Assembly: GCA_905178155.1 (NCBI GenBank)
Contig: CAJINV010000001.1
Coordinates: forward strand, 3,091,675 to 3,155,674
Reading direction: 5' to 3'
Length of the DNA: 64,000 nucleotides
Origin: Amoebophrya sp. A120
Lineage: Eukaryota; Sar; Dinophyceae; Syndiniales; Amoebophryaceae
Positions 1-11,169 of this stretch are shown in pieces. The notes under the pieces were generated by a model. That model did not search any database, was not told the DNA's origin, and saw nothing but the letters and a program-made list of their open reading frames with translations. Position 1 is the stretch's first letter. Each line of letters begins with the position of its first letter. A program made the translations under genes and the position numbers.

Positions 1-168
1 ATGACGAGAAGTCTGAGCAAGCAGCAGATCGATCGCAACACTGTTCTTCTGGTACCAGAACTGTTTTTGCGTTAGCAATGACGCGCTGTTCAGGGCTGCA
101 TTTTCCTGCTTCTTCAGTGCCCGCTTGCTCATCGCCGCGGCCGCGGCGTTTGATCGATTGCTTGGCAT
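1..168 (-). CDS. Partial gene, N-terminal fragment, unknown function
   Basis: This is the first 56 codons of a gene that runs off the left edge of the window. The ATG lies at 166-168 and the frame stays open to base 1. The peptide begins with a short Ser/Asn/Ala-rich stretch, then a basic segment (MSKRALKKQE), then a more hydrophobic part containing QFWYQKNSVAIDLLLA. It is too short to place in a family. It agrees in strand with every other supported gene in the window. The start is inferred from the first in-frame ATG, so an upstream exon cannot be excluded. Confidence 0.5.
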   Translation of the reverse strand, partial: MPSNRSNAAAAAMSKRALKKQENAALNSASLLTQKQFWYQKNSVAIDLLLAQTSRH

Positions 169-1110
169 GGTGAAATGAGGTGGATGGCGAGGGATTAGCT
201 AGCAGTTTTTCGGCGTTTTCACAAGTGCTGAAGTAAATTCCTCGTCCTGGCTTGCGCAGCACCAGAAAGGAATCGCACCACGATCAATATCTTTTTCAAG
301 TGCTATCCAAACTTCAACATGAACTAGAATTGACTCATCAAGGACATGATCAAGGACTAGGACCTAGGAGATGCTTATATCCTAGCAAAGAATCATAAGA
401 GTAAAGCTCTACTACTGAACGAATTCGAAAGTGCTGTTGTTTGGCGCCTGTTGCGTTTCGTGTGCAAAAAGAAAAGTTTATTATTTAATTTTAAATTTCC
501 TTATATTAAACTGCCGAGGAGAAAAAAATTCCCCTCCTGCTGGGACACACGCCATCAAGGAGCGATAGTTCAACCGATAGCGAAGATACAGATAAATCGA
601 GTTGGATAATTCAGAGCTTGTTGGAGGAATTGATCTTTGTCTTCGCAGCACTGCGTGCGTTTTAGATCGAACTGCGTTTGCGTTGTCTCTGTAATTGCTG
701 CAATGATCACACTCACGGTGAAAATGCATATTAGATAGAAGCTGCGCAAAAAAGTCGTGCTTCTTCGTCAAAACCAGAGCACTTTCTTCTCGTCCTGAAA
801 ATGTTCGACCGTCCGGGAACGCGATCAGTCCTGTTAACCATCCAAGAAGAAGAACCAGTGTGACATTGAAAGTAGGACCGGCACCGGTTGCAGCCAGGAC
901 ATAAAGAACCAGGCAACGAAGATGAGAACACTTGCTTGTATACTTCTGCGTCGCCGGCAAGAGGCCGAAAAAACAGAGACAGACGAAGTAGACCACTTTG
1001 GAAGACAGAGGACTTGTTCGATTTTATGGATAATAAGCGTCGCAGATCTAGTGCACTTGAGCTGTAAAGAGTTGTCGTCTCGTTGCAAAAGGAAACGAAA
1101 ATTAATTTTC
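169..1110. other. Intergenic, no gene seen
   Basis: The sequence is AT-leaning with only short overlapping open frames that show no recognisable protein. It separates the left-edge gene start from the stop codon of the methyltransferase-like gene. No element or repeat was recognised. Confidence 0.5.
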
Positions 1111-4035
1111 TCACGCTTGCGGCGTAGCGCGAGCGAGCGCGTGCCACTTCTCCTCGTCGTTAAACGTCGCGAAAGTGAGTGGTTCCCACCTGAATGCTTT
1201 GGTCCTGGTTGCTCCGACCGAGTCGTTATGTCCTTCCGCACGCCCGCTGCCAAAGAACCCGTTCTCGTCGTGAGCCTCCTCCTGGTCCTCGTGGTCCTCT
1301 TCAATGTTTTCGTTTTCTTGGGCCCCGTCCTGTTTGTTTGTAGTCCCTGCGACGCTGGAAGTAGATCCATGCTGGGTTGGCCTTAAAAATACCGCGGCGG
1401 GATCGAAGGCAAAATACGCGGATGAGAAAACAGCGTCCCTTGCCAAAACCGCGTCGCGGCAGGAACTACTACCGTAGGAGCAGGCGACCAGACCACGGTT
1501 GCCGCCGATGCAGCGCACCAAGGGCTTTCTTCGTCCCGTTTTTGCGCCGCAGGCGCCACAGTGCCACAGTGATTCGGGACGTTCGAAACTGGTTTCGTCC
1601 AGGTGCTTAGCGGACAGGCACGTCACAAATGGGTTGGTCGTTGAAGTCGTAGCTGGTGCTGTCCTCGTGGCCTCTAAACTGGATTCTGGTTCTGCAATAT
1701 TAAGATGAACACCTCGTCCGCTCTCAATCTCCTCTGTTTTTCGTTCGAAAATGAACATCGAGTGGCAGGTTGTGGCCCATTGCGCGGGCAGAGGAACGAT
1801 CTTCCGCAAAGAAAACTCCTTGAGCAGCGTCGCGTGAAATTTCCAGTCGGCCGTCATGCCGGTCGCCCATTCCCCCACGTAGACGACCCACCGGCCATTG
1901 AACTTTTGCAAACAGTTCGCAGCCATCGGTTCGGACGGCGGCGGGAAGCACAGAAACAGACAAGTACGGTGTTCGTTGAGAGAAGATGCAACTGCAGACT
2001 CATCGACACCAGCTCCTGGTGCCACTGCTTTATCATCCATCTTTCGTTTTTTCAATCGCTTCATCGCTTTTGCTTTATTTGTTCCCTCATCTACTCCTGC
2101 GGCAGAACGACCCGTAATTGCCGAATGTTCGATTTTTCCGCTAGAAGCGCGTCCACACGACCTGCGATCCAGCAACTCTCGCAACGGTCCCGCTTCCGAA
2201 AAGTCTTCCTTGCACGGCTCGACATCTCGGGCACTAGCGCTGCTTCCGCGTGCACTGTTTGTTTTGTCCTCTTGATCGTCGAAAACCCGCCAGCCGCGGT
2301 AAGGCATCACGTCGAAGGCACGGACAGAGATCTTATGACTGTGTGATGGTGACGAACCCCCAGAAGATGGTGACTTGTTTTTCGCACTTTCCATATCTAG
2401 TAGCCCGCGCCGCAGGAACTCGGCCCAGTAACCCAGACCGGCACCGACCTCGATGAAGGTCGTCGGCACCGTCCTGCCTTCAAGATTGTCGTGTTGGTTT
2501 TCTTTTTCTTTAGCGAGCACGGTTTCCCTCAGACTCGTCAAGACGTTTTCTGTCGGAACCGCGAAGGCGTAGAGGCGTGCCGCCCAGTCGCGCGTCACGT
2601 TCGCATGCAGTTCGACCAGAGCGGGAACAAGATCGTCTTTTACCTGTGCCCGGTAGTGCAGAAACTCCGCCGTGCGCGCTCGGAAGAACTGCAGCAATGG
2701 GTTCCACAGAGAAGATGACGATGTTGGCAGAAGATCATCTGCAGTTTCTTCTTGCTGCGCCTCCTCCCACCTTGTGGCTTGGATGAGTGGGTGGCCCGCA
2801 AAAACTGCTTGTATCTTCGAGGAGTTTTGCACCACAGCGTCGTACAATTCGTGTGGCTGTCTATTCGACAGCGCCGTTTCCGGCCGTTCCCCGGGTTTGT
2901 CCGCTGCAAGCGCCGTCAAACTGTCAAAATACAGCTCATCCAAGTCCCGCACAAAGTGGAAGTACGGACGCCCCAGCTTCTTCCAAGGTTTGCGCTTTAG
3001 ACTGGTCTGCAACAGCGTCAAAAGCTTCTGTGCGTGGTTCACGTTGTCACCCAAGACGGTGGCCCTCCCTTTATAATTGATGTTACTGTTTTTGCCCCGT
3101 AGTTCTTCTGCGGCCGCTGAAGTTCTTCCATTTGACAATGGCACAGCCATCCGAGACGAAGTTCTTGTCTCTGCTCGAGGCGGGGAAAGAACTGCGACAG
3201 CGGTCGAAAGGTACTCTATGATGTGCTTTATCAGATTCGGAAGCAGTTTTGGCAGCTGTTTATTCGTGTTCGGCTTTCCGTCTATTTCACGTGTTGATGA
3301 AGCCAAGAAACTATCCAGCAGCAACTGCCCGCTCTCGTACAGCGGCAATGCGGTCCGCAGGGTTTCAAACGCGTCCGTAACGGACTGAAATTCGATGCCA
3401 CTTGTAGTTCTCGCATCTATTTTTGCCCCCGGCTTCCCGTTTTGATGTTCGGCGTTGTCTATGCGCTCCTTCAAACTCGCAAGACTATCGTCCAGCGCGG
3501 ACCCTTTTTCGCTCGAGACGAACTTGCGTGCCTGTTGCAGGAGCGCCGTGAGCTCGCGCTTTTCGGCAGCCTCTCTTCGTCGCTTCTTGCTTTTCCGCGA
3601 AACCGCGCAAGAAGTCTCGATGTTGTCATTGTGGTCAATGCGCCGATCCTGTTGTTTTCCGGCTCGGGCTCCTTCTAGTTCTGCATTTTTTTGTGCATGA
3701 AGAACCTCGGCGAGGTTAGGCTCGTCAGATCTGACAGTACAGGCATTGTCCACAACTGCCCCGTCGTTATTCCGCTGACCATTCCTTCTATTCTCCTTGG
3801 AATCCGTGGCAGCTGCGCCGTCTTTATCATCGCCCACGACGGCTTGTCCATCACCAACGGCCACCTTCTGCCGCTTGTTGGTAGTGGTGGTGGAGGTCTC
3901 AACACCGTTATTGATGGTGGCAGGCGGTAGGTTTGATGACTTTGATACCTGGGTAATTGTCACTCCCGGGTGCACGAAAGCGGGGCGAACTTTTCGCGCA
4001 CCGGGTGCGATCGTTGGCCGGAAAATCAAGGACAT
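1111..4035 (-). CDS. SAM-dependent methyltransferase-like protein with C-terminal Cys-rich segment
   Basis: A single uninterrupted 974-codon frame. Residues 1-210 are low-complexity and charged, with a basic lysine/arginine cluster near 148-160 that could act in nuclear targeting. A glycine-rich segment at about 527-540 (FIEVGAGLGYWAEF) looks like motif I of a Rossmann-type SAM methyltransferase. A later hydrophobic strand (CLFLCFPPP) is followed by a GRWVVYVGEWATGMT block, which would suit the later strands of the fold. Near the C terminus, paired cysteines (WHCGACG, LVRCIGG, VACSYGSSSC) could form a zinc-binding site. Substrate is unknown. No introner is present. The methyltransferase call rests on motif resemblance only; the open frame itself is secure. 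Confidence 0.6.
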   Translation of the reverse strand: MSLIFRPTIAPGARKVRPAFVHPGVTITQVSKSSNLPPATINNGVETSTTTTNKRQKVAVGDGQAVVGDDKDGAAATDSKENRRNGQRNNDGAVVDNACTVRSDEPNLAEVLHAQKNAELEGARAGKQQDRRIDHNDNIETSCAVSRKSKKRRREAAEKRELTALLQQARKFVSSEKGSALDDSLASLKERIDNAEHQNGKPGAKIDARTTSGIEFQSVTDAFETLRTALPLYESGQLLLDSFLASSTREIDGKPNTNKQLPKLLPNLIKHIIEYLSTAVAVLSPPRAETRTSSRMAVPLSNGRTSAAAEELRGKNSNINYKGRATVLGDNVNHAQKLLTLLQTSLKRKPWKKLGRPYFHFVRDLDELYFDSLTALAADKPGERPETALSNRQPHELYDAVVQNSSKIQAVFAGHPLIQATRWEEAQQEETADDLLPTSSSSLWNPLLQFFRARTAEFLHYRAQVKDDLVPALVELHANVTRDWAARLYAFAVPTENVLTSLRETVLAKEKENQHDNLEGRTVPTTFIEVGAGLGYWAEFLRRGLLDMESAKNKSPSSGGSSPSHSHKISVRAFDVMPYRGWRVFDDQEDKTNSARGSSASARDVEPCKEDFSEAGPLRELLDRRSCGRASSGKIEHSAITGRSAAGVDEGTNKAKAMKRLKKRKMDDKAVAPGAGVDESAVASSLNEHRTCLFLCFPPPSEPMAANCLQKFNGRWVVYVGEWATGMTADWKFHATLLKEFSLRKIVPLPAQWATTCHSMFIFERKTEEIESGRGVHLNIAEPESSLEATRTAPATTSTTNPFVTCLSAKHLDETSFERPESLWHCGACGAKTGRRKPLVRCIGGNRGLVACSYGSSSCRDAVLARDAVFSSAYFAFDPAAVFLRPTQHGSTSSVAGTTNKQDGAQENENIEEDHEDQEEAHDENGFFGSGRAEGHNDSVGATRTKAFRWEPLTFATFNDEEKWHALARATPQA

Positions 4036-5149
4036 CTCGCAGAAGACTTTCTGATACTGTTATTCTTATTTTTCAATCAAGCATCCGCGTATGCCAGCGA
4101 GGAGGAAGATCGCTACCAAATCCAAACAAATTAAACTTAAAGACCAAAAACTCCAGATCTTAAACGACCAAATCTGAAGAGACTGCGCCTGTGTGATTAC
4201 GATACGGACCATCAAATGTTAACCAAAGAGCAGCTTCTTTCATTCTGAGTTGTCCGAAAACTTGGAGATCCATCCACCATCCTTCATACCTCAACGGAAC
4301 TCAAACCTCAATCTTGCAGCGAGCTACTCTTCCTGGAGTTGACGTAAAGATCCTCATTGTGATGACATGCAGCGAGCTTATTTCGTGCGTACTACACAAA
4401 GATGATCTACTCGTAGATTTTCGATTTCAAACTTTCGTAATTACCGTCTCCTAAGATCTGACTCTGAGATCCTATTTATTCTTTTTGTTTTTTCGGTTAA
4501 CAACTCTTGGCCGCAAAAAATGCATGTTGGATCGGAATATCAGACTGCACAAGTCCCCTCGCCCTAATTTGGATTGCATCCATAGCAACACAGACTCTGG
4601 ATCTGGAAGAGATGCAGCTTTTGCATGACAAATAAATTGGTGACCGATTCTAGTGCTGTTTCGGCTTCCGGAATCTCTCACGCAAGCAGTGCCAAGAGGC
4701 AACGGCTGGATTTGGTATTGTGCATGACAAATGAGGGGGTGGGGGAGTTGTGTACTCTCATACAGAACCCAGAGTAACTAGAACAAACGCGTCATTCTGA
4801 TGGCCTCTCGTCGTGCTAGCTTTGGCCCTTTTTTCCGGAGCCTTGTCGCATCGAGGGACGAGATCAGGTGGTCGCGGACGTGGAGCGCATACTCTGCATC
4901 ATGAAAAGAACGTGATTGTCGCTTTAATGGTTTGAAGAAGAACGACTCGTGCAGGTATACCATCAGCGTAGCATGTACACAAGCACGAGCAGAAGTCGCC
5001 AGAAATCAGGTGAACAACAAAGATAGCCATCATTTGATTTTATTAAACAACATACACAACGACCAAGGACTCACGTCGATGTGCGCAGGATGAAAGTCGA
5101 CCTGTACTTCCTGCTTTCAGCACTACAGAAGTACTGATACGTCGCACCA
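4036..5149. other. Intergenic with possible decayed introner-like sequence
   Basis: No convincing gene. Between about 4500 and 4760 the sequence contains several pieces typical of the introner interiors elsewhere in this window: gcatgacaaata near 4622 and gcatgacaaatgaggggg near 4722, the latter followed by a G-rich tract resembling the ends of family C. I could not define intact inverted ends or a target duplication, so this looks like a relic. Confidence 0.35.
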
Positions 5150-5938
5150 TCATCTTCCTTTCCCGATCAATTTTTCTTTGGCTTCGTTAATTTTTGTCGC
5201 GATGAACGTACTGCCGCCGCGGTCCGGGTGGTTGCGGAGCAGCAGCTCGCGGTGCTTTTTCCTCACCGAATCCTTGTCGATTTGGGTCATTTTCAGGTCG
5301 AGAATCTTCAACGCTTCCCGTCGGCTCATCTCCTTCTCAAAACCCTCCATCGTGTTCCAGGACAGCGAGTTACGCCATTTCGTGAACAGTTGACCCAAGT
5401 CAATAGTCCCCTGCTCTCCGGCTGATTTCCCAGCTGCAGCGCCCTCTGCTGCTGCTCCACTTCCTCCTGCTGTACCACCCGCAGCTGCGCCCCCTCCGGC
5501 GCCGAAGGACGGGAACGTTGGCGCCCGCATGCCCGCACGCTGTGCGGCCCCAAGCGCGTAGCGCAACCCAAAGGCACCGAAGCCCACCCCGAGTCCCAAC
5601 ACCATCGCCACCGCTGCCCAGTCCGTTTGGCCCGCGGTCGTGCCCGTGCGGGTGCGCGCCGTCGGAATTTGGCTTGCAGAAGCCGGGTGCTGGGGTCCAC
5701 CTTGTTGTGGTGACCTGCCGTTGTTCTGCTGGGTACTATTGTGACCGGAAAGTGTTGCTGAGGCCTTGCTCGACGATGTAGCACCGTTCATATTATTCCT
5801 TCCCGTGCTCGACGCGCCACCGCCACTTTGTAGGTGGGGCGGAAGGTCGCTGTCCGCAAACATAATCTCGGACGGCAGACCGCGTGCGATTTCACTCGTA
5901 GGCCCGGCTGACATCTTCAGACTGTGCTGGACGGACAT
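5150..5938 (-). CDS. Mitochondrial import motor J-protein PAM18/TIM14 (DNAJC19-like)
   Basis: 262 codons, no intron. The C-terminal 60 residues form a short J-domain of the PAM18/TIM14 type, with the HPD motif at 237-239 inside RNHPDRGGS and the ending typical of the family ([11 protein letters not shown]). A glycine/alanine-rich hydrophobic segment ([20 protein letters not shown]) about 110-130 residues in is the single membrane span expected for the inner-membrane anchor. In the known family the J-domain faces the matrix and stimulates mtHsp70 at the TIM23 channel. The Ser/Gly/Asn-rich N-terminal 100 residues are longer than in yeast or human homologues. The family call is strong. The gene indicates retained mitochondrial protein import. 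Confidence 0.88.
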   Translation of the reverse strand: MSVQHSLKMSAGPTSEIARGLPSEIMFADSDLPPHLQSGGGASSTGRNNMNGATSSSKASATLSGHNSTQQNNGRSPQQGGPQHPASASQIPTARTRTGTTAGQTDWAAVAMVLGLGVGFGAFGLRYALGAAQRAGMRAPTFPSFGAGGGAAAGGTAGGSGAAAEGAAAGKSAGEQGTIDLGQLFTKWRNSLSWNTMEGFEKEMSRREALKILDLKMTQIDKDSVRKKHRELLLRNHPDRGGSTFIATKINEAKEKLIGKGR

Positions 5939-6857
5939 TATTCTTCAATTATAACAAACTCGAGAGGTTTTTTTGCGGAAGATCTCTCGTTTACGTTTAG
6001 TGTCCGTAGAAGTAGCTGCTCTGCCGAGGAGGGGAATTCTTTTCGTCGCTGAGGATACGAAGATGAAGAACGAAGAGTTTTACGAGGGGCAGGGAGGACC
6101 TGAGCCAGCAAAAAAAAAACACGTATGTCTATGTACTTGCCAGGATGAGGATGAGCCGATGTACTTTTAGTTTTGAGTTTTCGAGAAGAATTCAGGGCCT
6201 ATTTATTGCTCGGGTGCCCCAATCTCAACGGATTGCTTGTTCCGTTGCCTGATGGGGGCAGCGCGGGAACATGTAGGAGATTGTGATCCTCCCGAGCGGC
6301 GACAGGACAAAAGAGGTTCGCTTCGAGTTCAAAAAGTCGCTGGGTACGTCGGAAATGAAAATTGCATTTTTTTGGTACTGTCGTAGTCCGAAAAACAATA
6401 GCATACCATTGACGGTGTTTCCAGTATGCCTGCTATGCCTGAGTGGCTAAAGAAAGGCAGCCAAAAAGAAGATCAAGTTCACGATCTTGGACGTTTTTAT
6501 TTTTTGGATTTCGAATATGAATATGACGCTACTCGAGTGATCTGCTTCTTTGTCAAAAAGTGCTCAGCGCTCGTTCTATGATCTTCACATGATGTGCCAC
6601 CAGTGCCTGAAATCAGACATCCAGAACACAATGAGAATGACAATGACTCAATGTCGATTGGTATACCACTTACCAAACCACAGAATACACAGAAAGTCCT
6701 TTCTTCAGCTGCAGTGCCAGCTGTATGGTTTGCTGTTCATGTGCGTCCGTGGTGCGTTGTTGTCATCACTAGCAAGCGCTTCTGTTACGGATACGGGATA
6801 AGGCAGGATATATTTCTTCAACTATCATGCTCGCCGCCCACAAGAAAATGTGCCTTT
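5939..6857. other. Intergenic, no gene seen
   Basis: Short overlapping open frames only, with a poly-A run near 6110. Nothing recognisable on either strand. Confidence 0.45.
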
Positions 6858-8312
6858 TTATTTGCGGTGGTCCTCTTTCAAAACCGAATCCTCACTCTGG
6901 CTCGCCGATGCCGGTGGTCCTGGACCTGGTCGACGTGAACGAAGGTCGGTACTAGGCTGGTTCTGCGACTGTGCACCACTGCTTTCCTGTACTGCTCTTG
7001 AAGTAGACATCTCGACGCCAGCAGGGCTGCTGGTAGGGGATGTCAGCGTCGCGGTCGCAGTAGATGAGGACACAACAGTACCTGTCTCCCCTCCAACGAT
7101 CGCGGTACCCTCGGTCACAACCGCGCCAGCGGCGACGGCCAACACGTACCGACCCTCGAACTTCGTGCCGTCCCCAAACTCCTTTACGTCGGGCGGCCGC
7201 AGCGAAAAGAACGTTCGCCACCACCGTTTCCCGAAAATCTGCTGAAAATTTCCCAACACGCTCCTGGTGGACCACGTGACGAGATTCGGGTCCGCCTTCT
7301 CCCGCCGCTTCTCGCACCACTCTAGGGTCGTCAGATTGTTCGCCACGAGGAAGAGGTGAAAGGAGAAAAACCCGGCAAAAACGATCAAAAAGGCGCACTC
7401 GGTAACCAGAATGATCGTCACCGGCGCGGAATACACGAACCGAAGCAGCGCGTGCAGAGTGAAAATCCAGAGGCGCTGGGCAATCGTCGGGGTGGCATGA
7501 TCCACGTCTTTCTCGCCAACGCCATCTAACATCTGCTCCAATTCTTTTACGTCCTGCAGACCGACCGCCAACTCCAAGCTCTCTCGCACCTCAAGAAATA
7601 TTCCGTCTACGAGTTGTAATTGCGCGGCGCGCAGATCTCTTTTCGCCTTAGCGTCGACCTTACTTGACAAAATCTCCAGCAGCGCCAACTCCTCCTCGAC
7701 GTCGGCTACTTCCGCCCCGAGTTCACGCAGATTTACGTACACCATCGCACCGAGCGTGACGACGATCCAGAAGAGCAACATGACGAAGAAGCGATGGTTG
7801 CGAAACCCGATGCAGGTCCCAACCCAGGGACAGTGGTGGTCCATCTTCAGGACGCAGGTGTCGCACTTGCGGCAGTGGTGGCTCCGGTCGGGCTTGTACA
7901 GCTGACACCGCCGGCAGAACCGCGGCTCGCCGCTGCTCGCCTTGCACTCCAGGGTGTCCACGTCCCCGTCGAGCCACTCGTCAGTGGCGGGGATCTTCCC
8001 GGGGTGGGTCCACGCCGCGAGCGCATAGTTCGCCACCAAGAAGAAGGTGCAGAATGAAATGAAAATTGGAGTGAAAATATTGTACAGCTGGTTCAGGACA
8101 TCATCAACGTGCAAATAAGACGAGAGGGACCTCGAAGTTGTTGTAGAGTTCTTATCTGCCTCAGGAGTTGTTGTGCCATCCGTTGCCGCTCTGGCTCTGA
8201 ACTTGACGAACCAAAGCCACAGCCAGCTTAGGTAAAAGTACGCGATGATGCTGCAGGTGAGAAGCACGAACAGGTTCTCTTTTTTGCACCGAGAGCGAAG
8301 AAAGTTCTTCAT
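6858..8312 (-). CDS. DHHC-type palmitoyltransferase
   Basis: 484 codons, uninterrupted. The cysteine-rich domain starts at about residue 132 (FCRRCQLYKPDRSHHCRKCD) and contains the catalytic DHHC at 158-161 followed by PWVGTCIGFRNHRFF, the classic signature. Hydrophobic spans occur near 14-37 and 78-100, immediately after the DHHC domain (about 174-195), and again near 290-320, giving the usual four-span layout with the catalytic domain in the cytosolic loop. Enzymes of this family S-acylate cysteines of membrane proteins. The C-terminal 90 residues are Thr/Ser/Val-rich and probably disordered. A charged insertion of about 90 residues sits between the third and fourth spans. No introner is present. 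Confidence 0.93.
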   Translation of the reverse strand: MKNFLRSRCKKENLFVLLTCSIIAYFYLSWLWLWFVKFRARAATDGTTTPEADKNSTTTSRSLSSYLHVDDVLNQLYNIFTPIFISFCTFFLVANYALAAWTHPGKIPATDEWLDGDVDTLECKASSGEPRFCRRCQLYKPDRSHHCRKCDTCVLKMDHHCPWVGTCIGFRNHRFFVMLLFWIVVTLGAMVYVNLRELGAEVADVEEELALLEILSSKVDAKAKRDLRAAQLQLVDGIFLEVRESLELAVGLQDVKELEQMLDGVGEKDVDHATPTIAQRLWIFTLHALLRFVYSAPVTIILVTECAFLIVFAGFFSFHLFLVANNLTTLEWCEKRREKADPNLVTWSTRSVLGNFQQIFGKRWWRTFFSLRPPDVKEFGDGTKFEGRYVLAVAAGAVVTEGTAIVGGETGTVVSSSTATATLTSPTSSPAGVEMSTSRAVQESSGAQSQNQPSTDLRSRRPGPGPPASASQSEDSVLKEDHRK

Positions 8313-9144
8313 TTTATTAAATTCGGTGTATCTGGGTAAGGGCGTATGTGCCTGCGTAGGGTACTCAAGTATTCCGAGGCAAAAAAAAAAAATGAAGGTT
8401 ACGACCTACATACTTACATAAAAAAGTGTCGTGCATCGGAGACAACTGAGTTTGTTCTTCGGAATGACAACAAGACCGGGCTGCACGAATGATATTGATA
8501 TTCTCGTTCAACATATACGTGCTGACGATGCTGACGAAGACGAAGATTCAAGAGGAGTTATCCCGTATGAGCATGAACGCACAACAAAGAGAAAAACTGG
8601 TTAACGACGATGATGGTGCAGATGCTCCGTATGCGTCAACGAATACTGTACGATATTGGTGTTGGTGTTCTGCACGATTTTATTAATTTTTCCGACGACG
8701 TGCACGTAGACGTACTACTATTTTTACACGAAGATACTACTTTAGATGATTTCTCGTAGAGCTAGAGGTCGAAGAACGACCATACACATAAAACAAAAGC
8801 GAACCATGCACTTCCAAGTCCTTTTTGATGCCTATGCAAAAGTAGCTGCTCGTATTCCTATAGCAAAGGCGGATGCTCGCCTGCTAATGCAGCGTGTTCT
8901 CTTTCATGGAAATAAAACGAGCCCGGCTCTGTGCCTCTGCGGAAGATACGGATTTGGTTTGTTTTTGTTACACCATGATGCATTCATTTCAACACACGCC
9001 ACCTCAACGATGGAGCTGTGCTGGAAGGGTAATCGTTTCGAGTGGAAACGACAGCGATCCAGGGGGTGTGCAACGGTCTACTCATCTGTGCGATTCTAGT
9101 TTTATCTGGTTCAAAAAATTCCCTGGTGATTGTACGTGTTTGAT
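8313..9144. other. Intergenic, no gene seen
   Basis: Upstream region of the DHHC gene and downstream region of the PEP mutase gene. A poly-A run lies near 8380. No supported gene. Confidence 0.45.
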
Positions 9145-10791
9145 TTACTCGTCTATCAGCGAGATGATTTTCTTCACCCCCATGACCCGCCCCTCGTCCT
9201 CCACTTCCTTGGAGCGGCCGTGCTTCAAAATGCTCTCCGCGACATCCACCATGGAGGGGTACGCCGCCCGAATCAGGTGGTTCGCATGGATGCAGATGGA
9301 CGCGCCTGCCTTTGCCAACTCCTCTTCGGTGAGGCTGTTGTAGCTGGTGGGAACGACCACGAGCGGTTTCTTGTTTGGAAACTTGTTGTACTGCTCCATA
9401 AAGGAAAGCACCTCGTCCGGCTTCTTCTCCTTGCTGTGAATCATGATGCCATCGACCTGAAATTGGATGTTTGGACCTAGATAGAGTTGCTTGACTTCTT
9501 CATCTTCATCTCCTCCAAAAAGACCTTTTCATATTCATACATCCAATAACTTCGTTAATATTTGGCGTGAAAAAAAAGAATCAACACTGCTCACACGACC
9601 GCTGCGAGATATTGATTTGAATTTACGCGACGACCATCAACATGATGATGATTCATCCTACTTTTCCCTCCTCGATGTACGCCTTTGCCCTTTTCAGTGC
9701 TTCCTCTTCGCCCGCGCCCGCGATCAGGGCTTCCAGTCGTGCTATGATCATAAAGTCCGGATTTTGTTTGGCCGCCTGCCCCACGGTATCAAATGCAAAA
9801 ATGTCTGGGTCTAGAAGAATGCAAGTTTGTCATGCTTGTCTGGCAGGACTCGAGAGTCTGTGTTGCATAGGCACGAAAGAGCCCTCTTAACTGTCATGGG
9901 AAAAGGCAGTTTTCCATGCGGAATACGTGAGACATGGCAGCCACAAAATTTGTCATGCATAGCTGCGTATTGCGGCGCGTCTATCATTCACTTCTAGCAT
10001 TAGAAGTTTCCAGACCCAGACAATTTTGCATTTCATACACGGCTAGCTTGTGCGAAAATTCGCGAATGTCCGCAAGGTTTTGCTTCCTGTCTGTGCCGAA
10101 CAAACTGTTTTGCTTGAGCCCGCTCTTGTCCTCGATGATACAAGCGGACACGCCGAGGGACTCCAGTTTGCGAACCGTGAACTTGAAAATCTCTGGCAGC
10201 CCGCCCGTGTCTCCATCGTAGATCATCGGCTTGGTCGTCACCTGTTTTGTCGATGAAATCAATGTCGGGTTTCATGGTGATCACCTTTTTCGCCAAAAAA
10301 ATTTGGATCATTTTGTTATGAGTCATTTATTGGTCCAATTGTCCTAATTGCTCTATTCATCTAATCTACCTCGAGACAATCTTCGACGATTTGTATTCTC
10401 TGGGTGGTGTATCCTGTGTAAAAGTATCGTACTCGTACTAATTGCGTTTATGCATTACAAATCTAGTTCCTAAGGCAAATCCGCATTACAAATTAAAGTT
10501 GTAATGCTGAGCCAATTTGTATTGCAATTTGTACTAGTACGTTACTTTTGCAGTTCATATGGTGTCCACGACCTCGATGTCAGGTTTTGCCTTTATCGTC
10601 GACGAGGTCAAGGAGCTGGACCACAACGCGTCAAATTGGGCGATGCTCCCGTCCGCCCGTTCCGCTTTTGCTTTTTCTGCAATCAGTGCACTCAGTCCGC
10701 TGTGGCATTCCATCGCACGCACGATGGGTTTTTCCTTTATCAGCTTACGCAGCGACCCAAGCCGCTGCACGCAAGACACGAGGTTCGCCAT
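9145..10791 (-). CDS. Phosphoenolpyruvate phosphomutase (phosphonate biosynthesis)
   Basis: Five exons (10791-10560, 10404-10370, 10241-10038, 9781-9662, 9456-9145) sum to 903 nt, or 300 residues, the usual length for this family. Two of the introns are introner elements; the others are GT-AG. The protein belongs to the isocitrate lyase/PEP mutase superfamily. It has YDGDTGG, the diagnostic EDK-x5-NS motif (EDKSGLKQNS), the ARLEALIAG strand, GIMIHSK and VVVPTSYN. In the known family the enzyme interconverts phosphoenolpyruvate and phosphonopyruvate, the entry step to C-P bond compounds. The EDK-x5-NS motif separates true mutases from lyases and oxaloacetate hydrolases. The start is taken at MANLVSC; an in-frame ATG at 10863 would add 24 residues. 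No phosphonopyruvate decarboxylase is visible nearby. Confidence 0.9.
9787..10037. mobile_element. Introner element 1 (family A) in PEP mutase
   Basis: 251 bp. It starts TATCAAATGCAAAAATG and ends CAATTTTGCATTTCATA, with the family A core TGTCTGGGTCTAG and CCAGACCCAGAC as inverted repeats. The 5-bp duplication is CACGG at 9782-9786 and 10038-10042. Removing the element plus one copy joins the frame as HKLAVGQAAKQ, in register with the superfamily. Confidence 0.9.
10410..10559. mobile_element. Introner element 2 (family F) in PEP mutase
   Basis: 150 bp. The inverted ends contain GTAAAAGTATCGTACTCG on the left and CTAGTACGTTACTTTTGCA on the right. The 5-bp duplication is TGGTG at 10405-10409 and 10560-10564. 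Excision restores EVVDTTQRIQIV in the mutase. Confidence 0.88.
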
Positions 10792-10863
10792 TTTTTTCCT
10801 TGCTTGTTTTTCTTGAAGAATAGAATGTTGAGTAGGTTTGACGGTGCGAAAAGTGAAATTCAA

Positions 10864-11169
10864 ATTCTTCTATTCACCGAGAGTCTACTTACGTTCTTGC
10901 ACACATTCATATGGGATGAAATCCAATTGGATTCCGGATCGGGATTGTTGTTTTCTGCTACAACTCCACTTCTACTTACTCGCTCAAGGACGTACGTGCT
11001 CCGCAAACCAGAACAACAAGACGCAGTCTACAGAAAGTGAACACACTTCTAGAACGAAGCATCAGCCCAGGTCACTTCACGCGTAGCGTGCAGCGGGCGG
11101 GCACTCCGCTTGTCGTGTCGCACACTGGTGCTCAGAGTTCATTATTTTTCATCTCTCATTTGGTTCGTT
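10864..11169. other. Short intergenic spacer, nothing seen
   Basis: Spacer between the start region of the PEP mutase gene and the stop codon of the ankyrin protein gene. No feature recognised. Confidence 0.4.

Noticed and set aside
1377-4163. Many plus-strand frames opposite the methyltransferase-like gene
   Set aside because: They mirror the 974-codon minus-strand frame and show no independent motifs.
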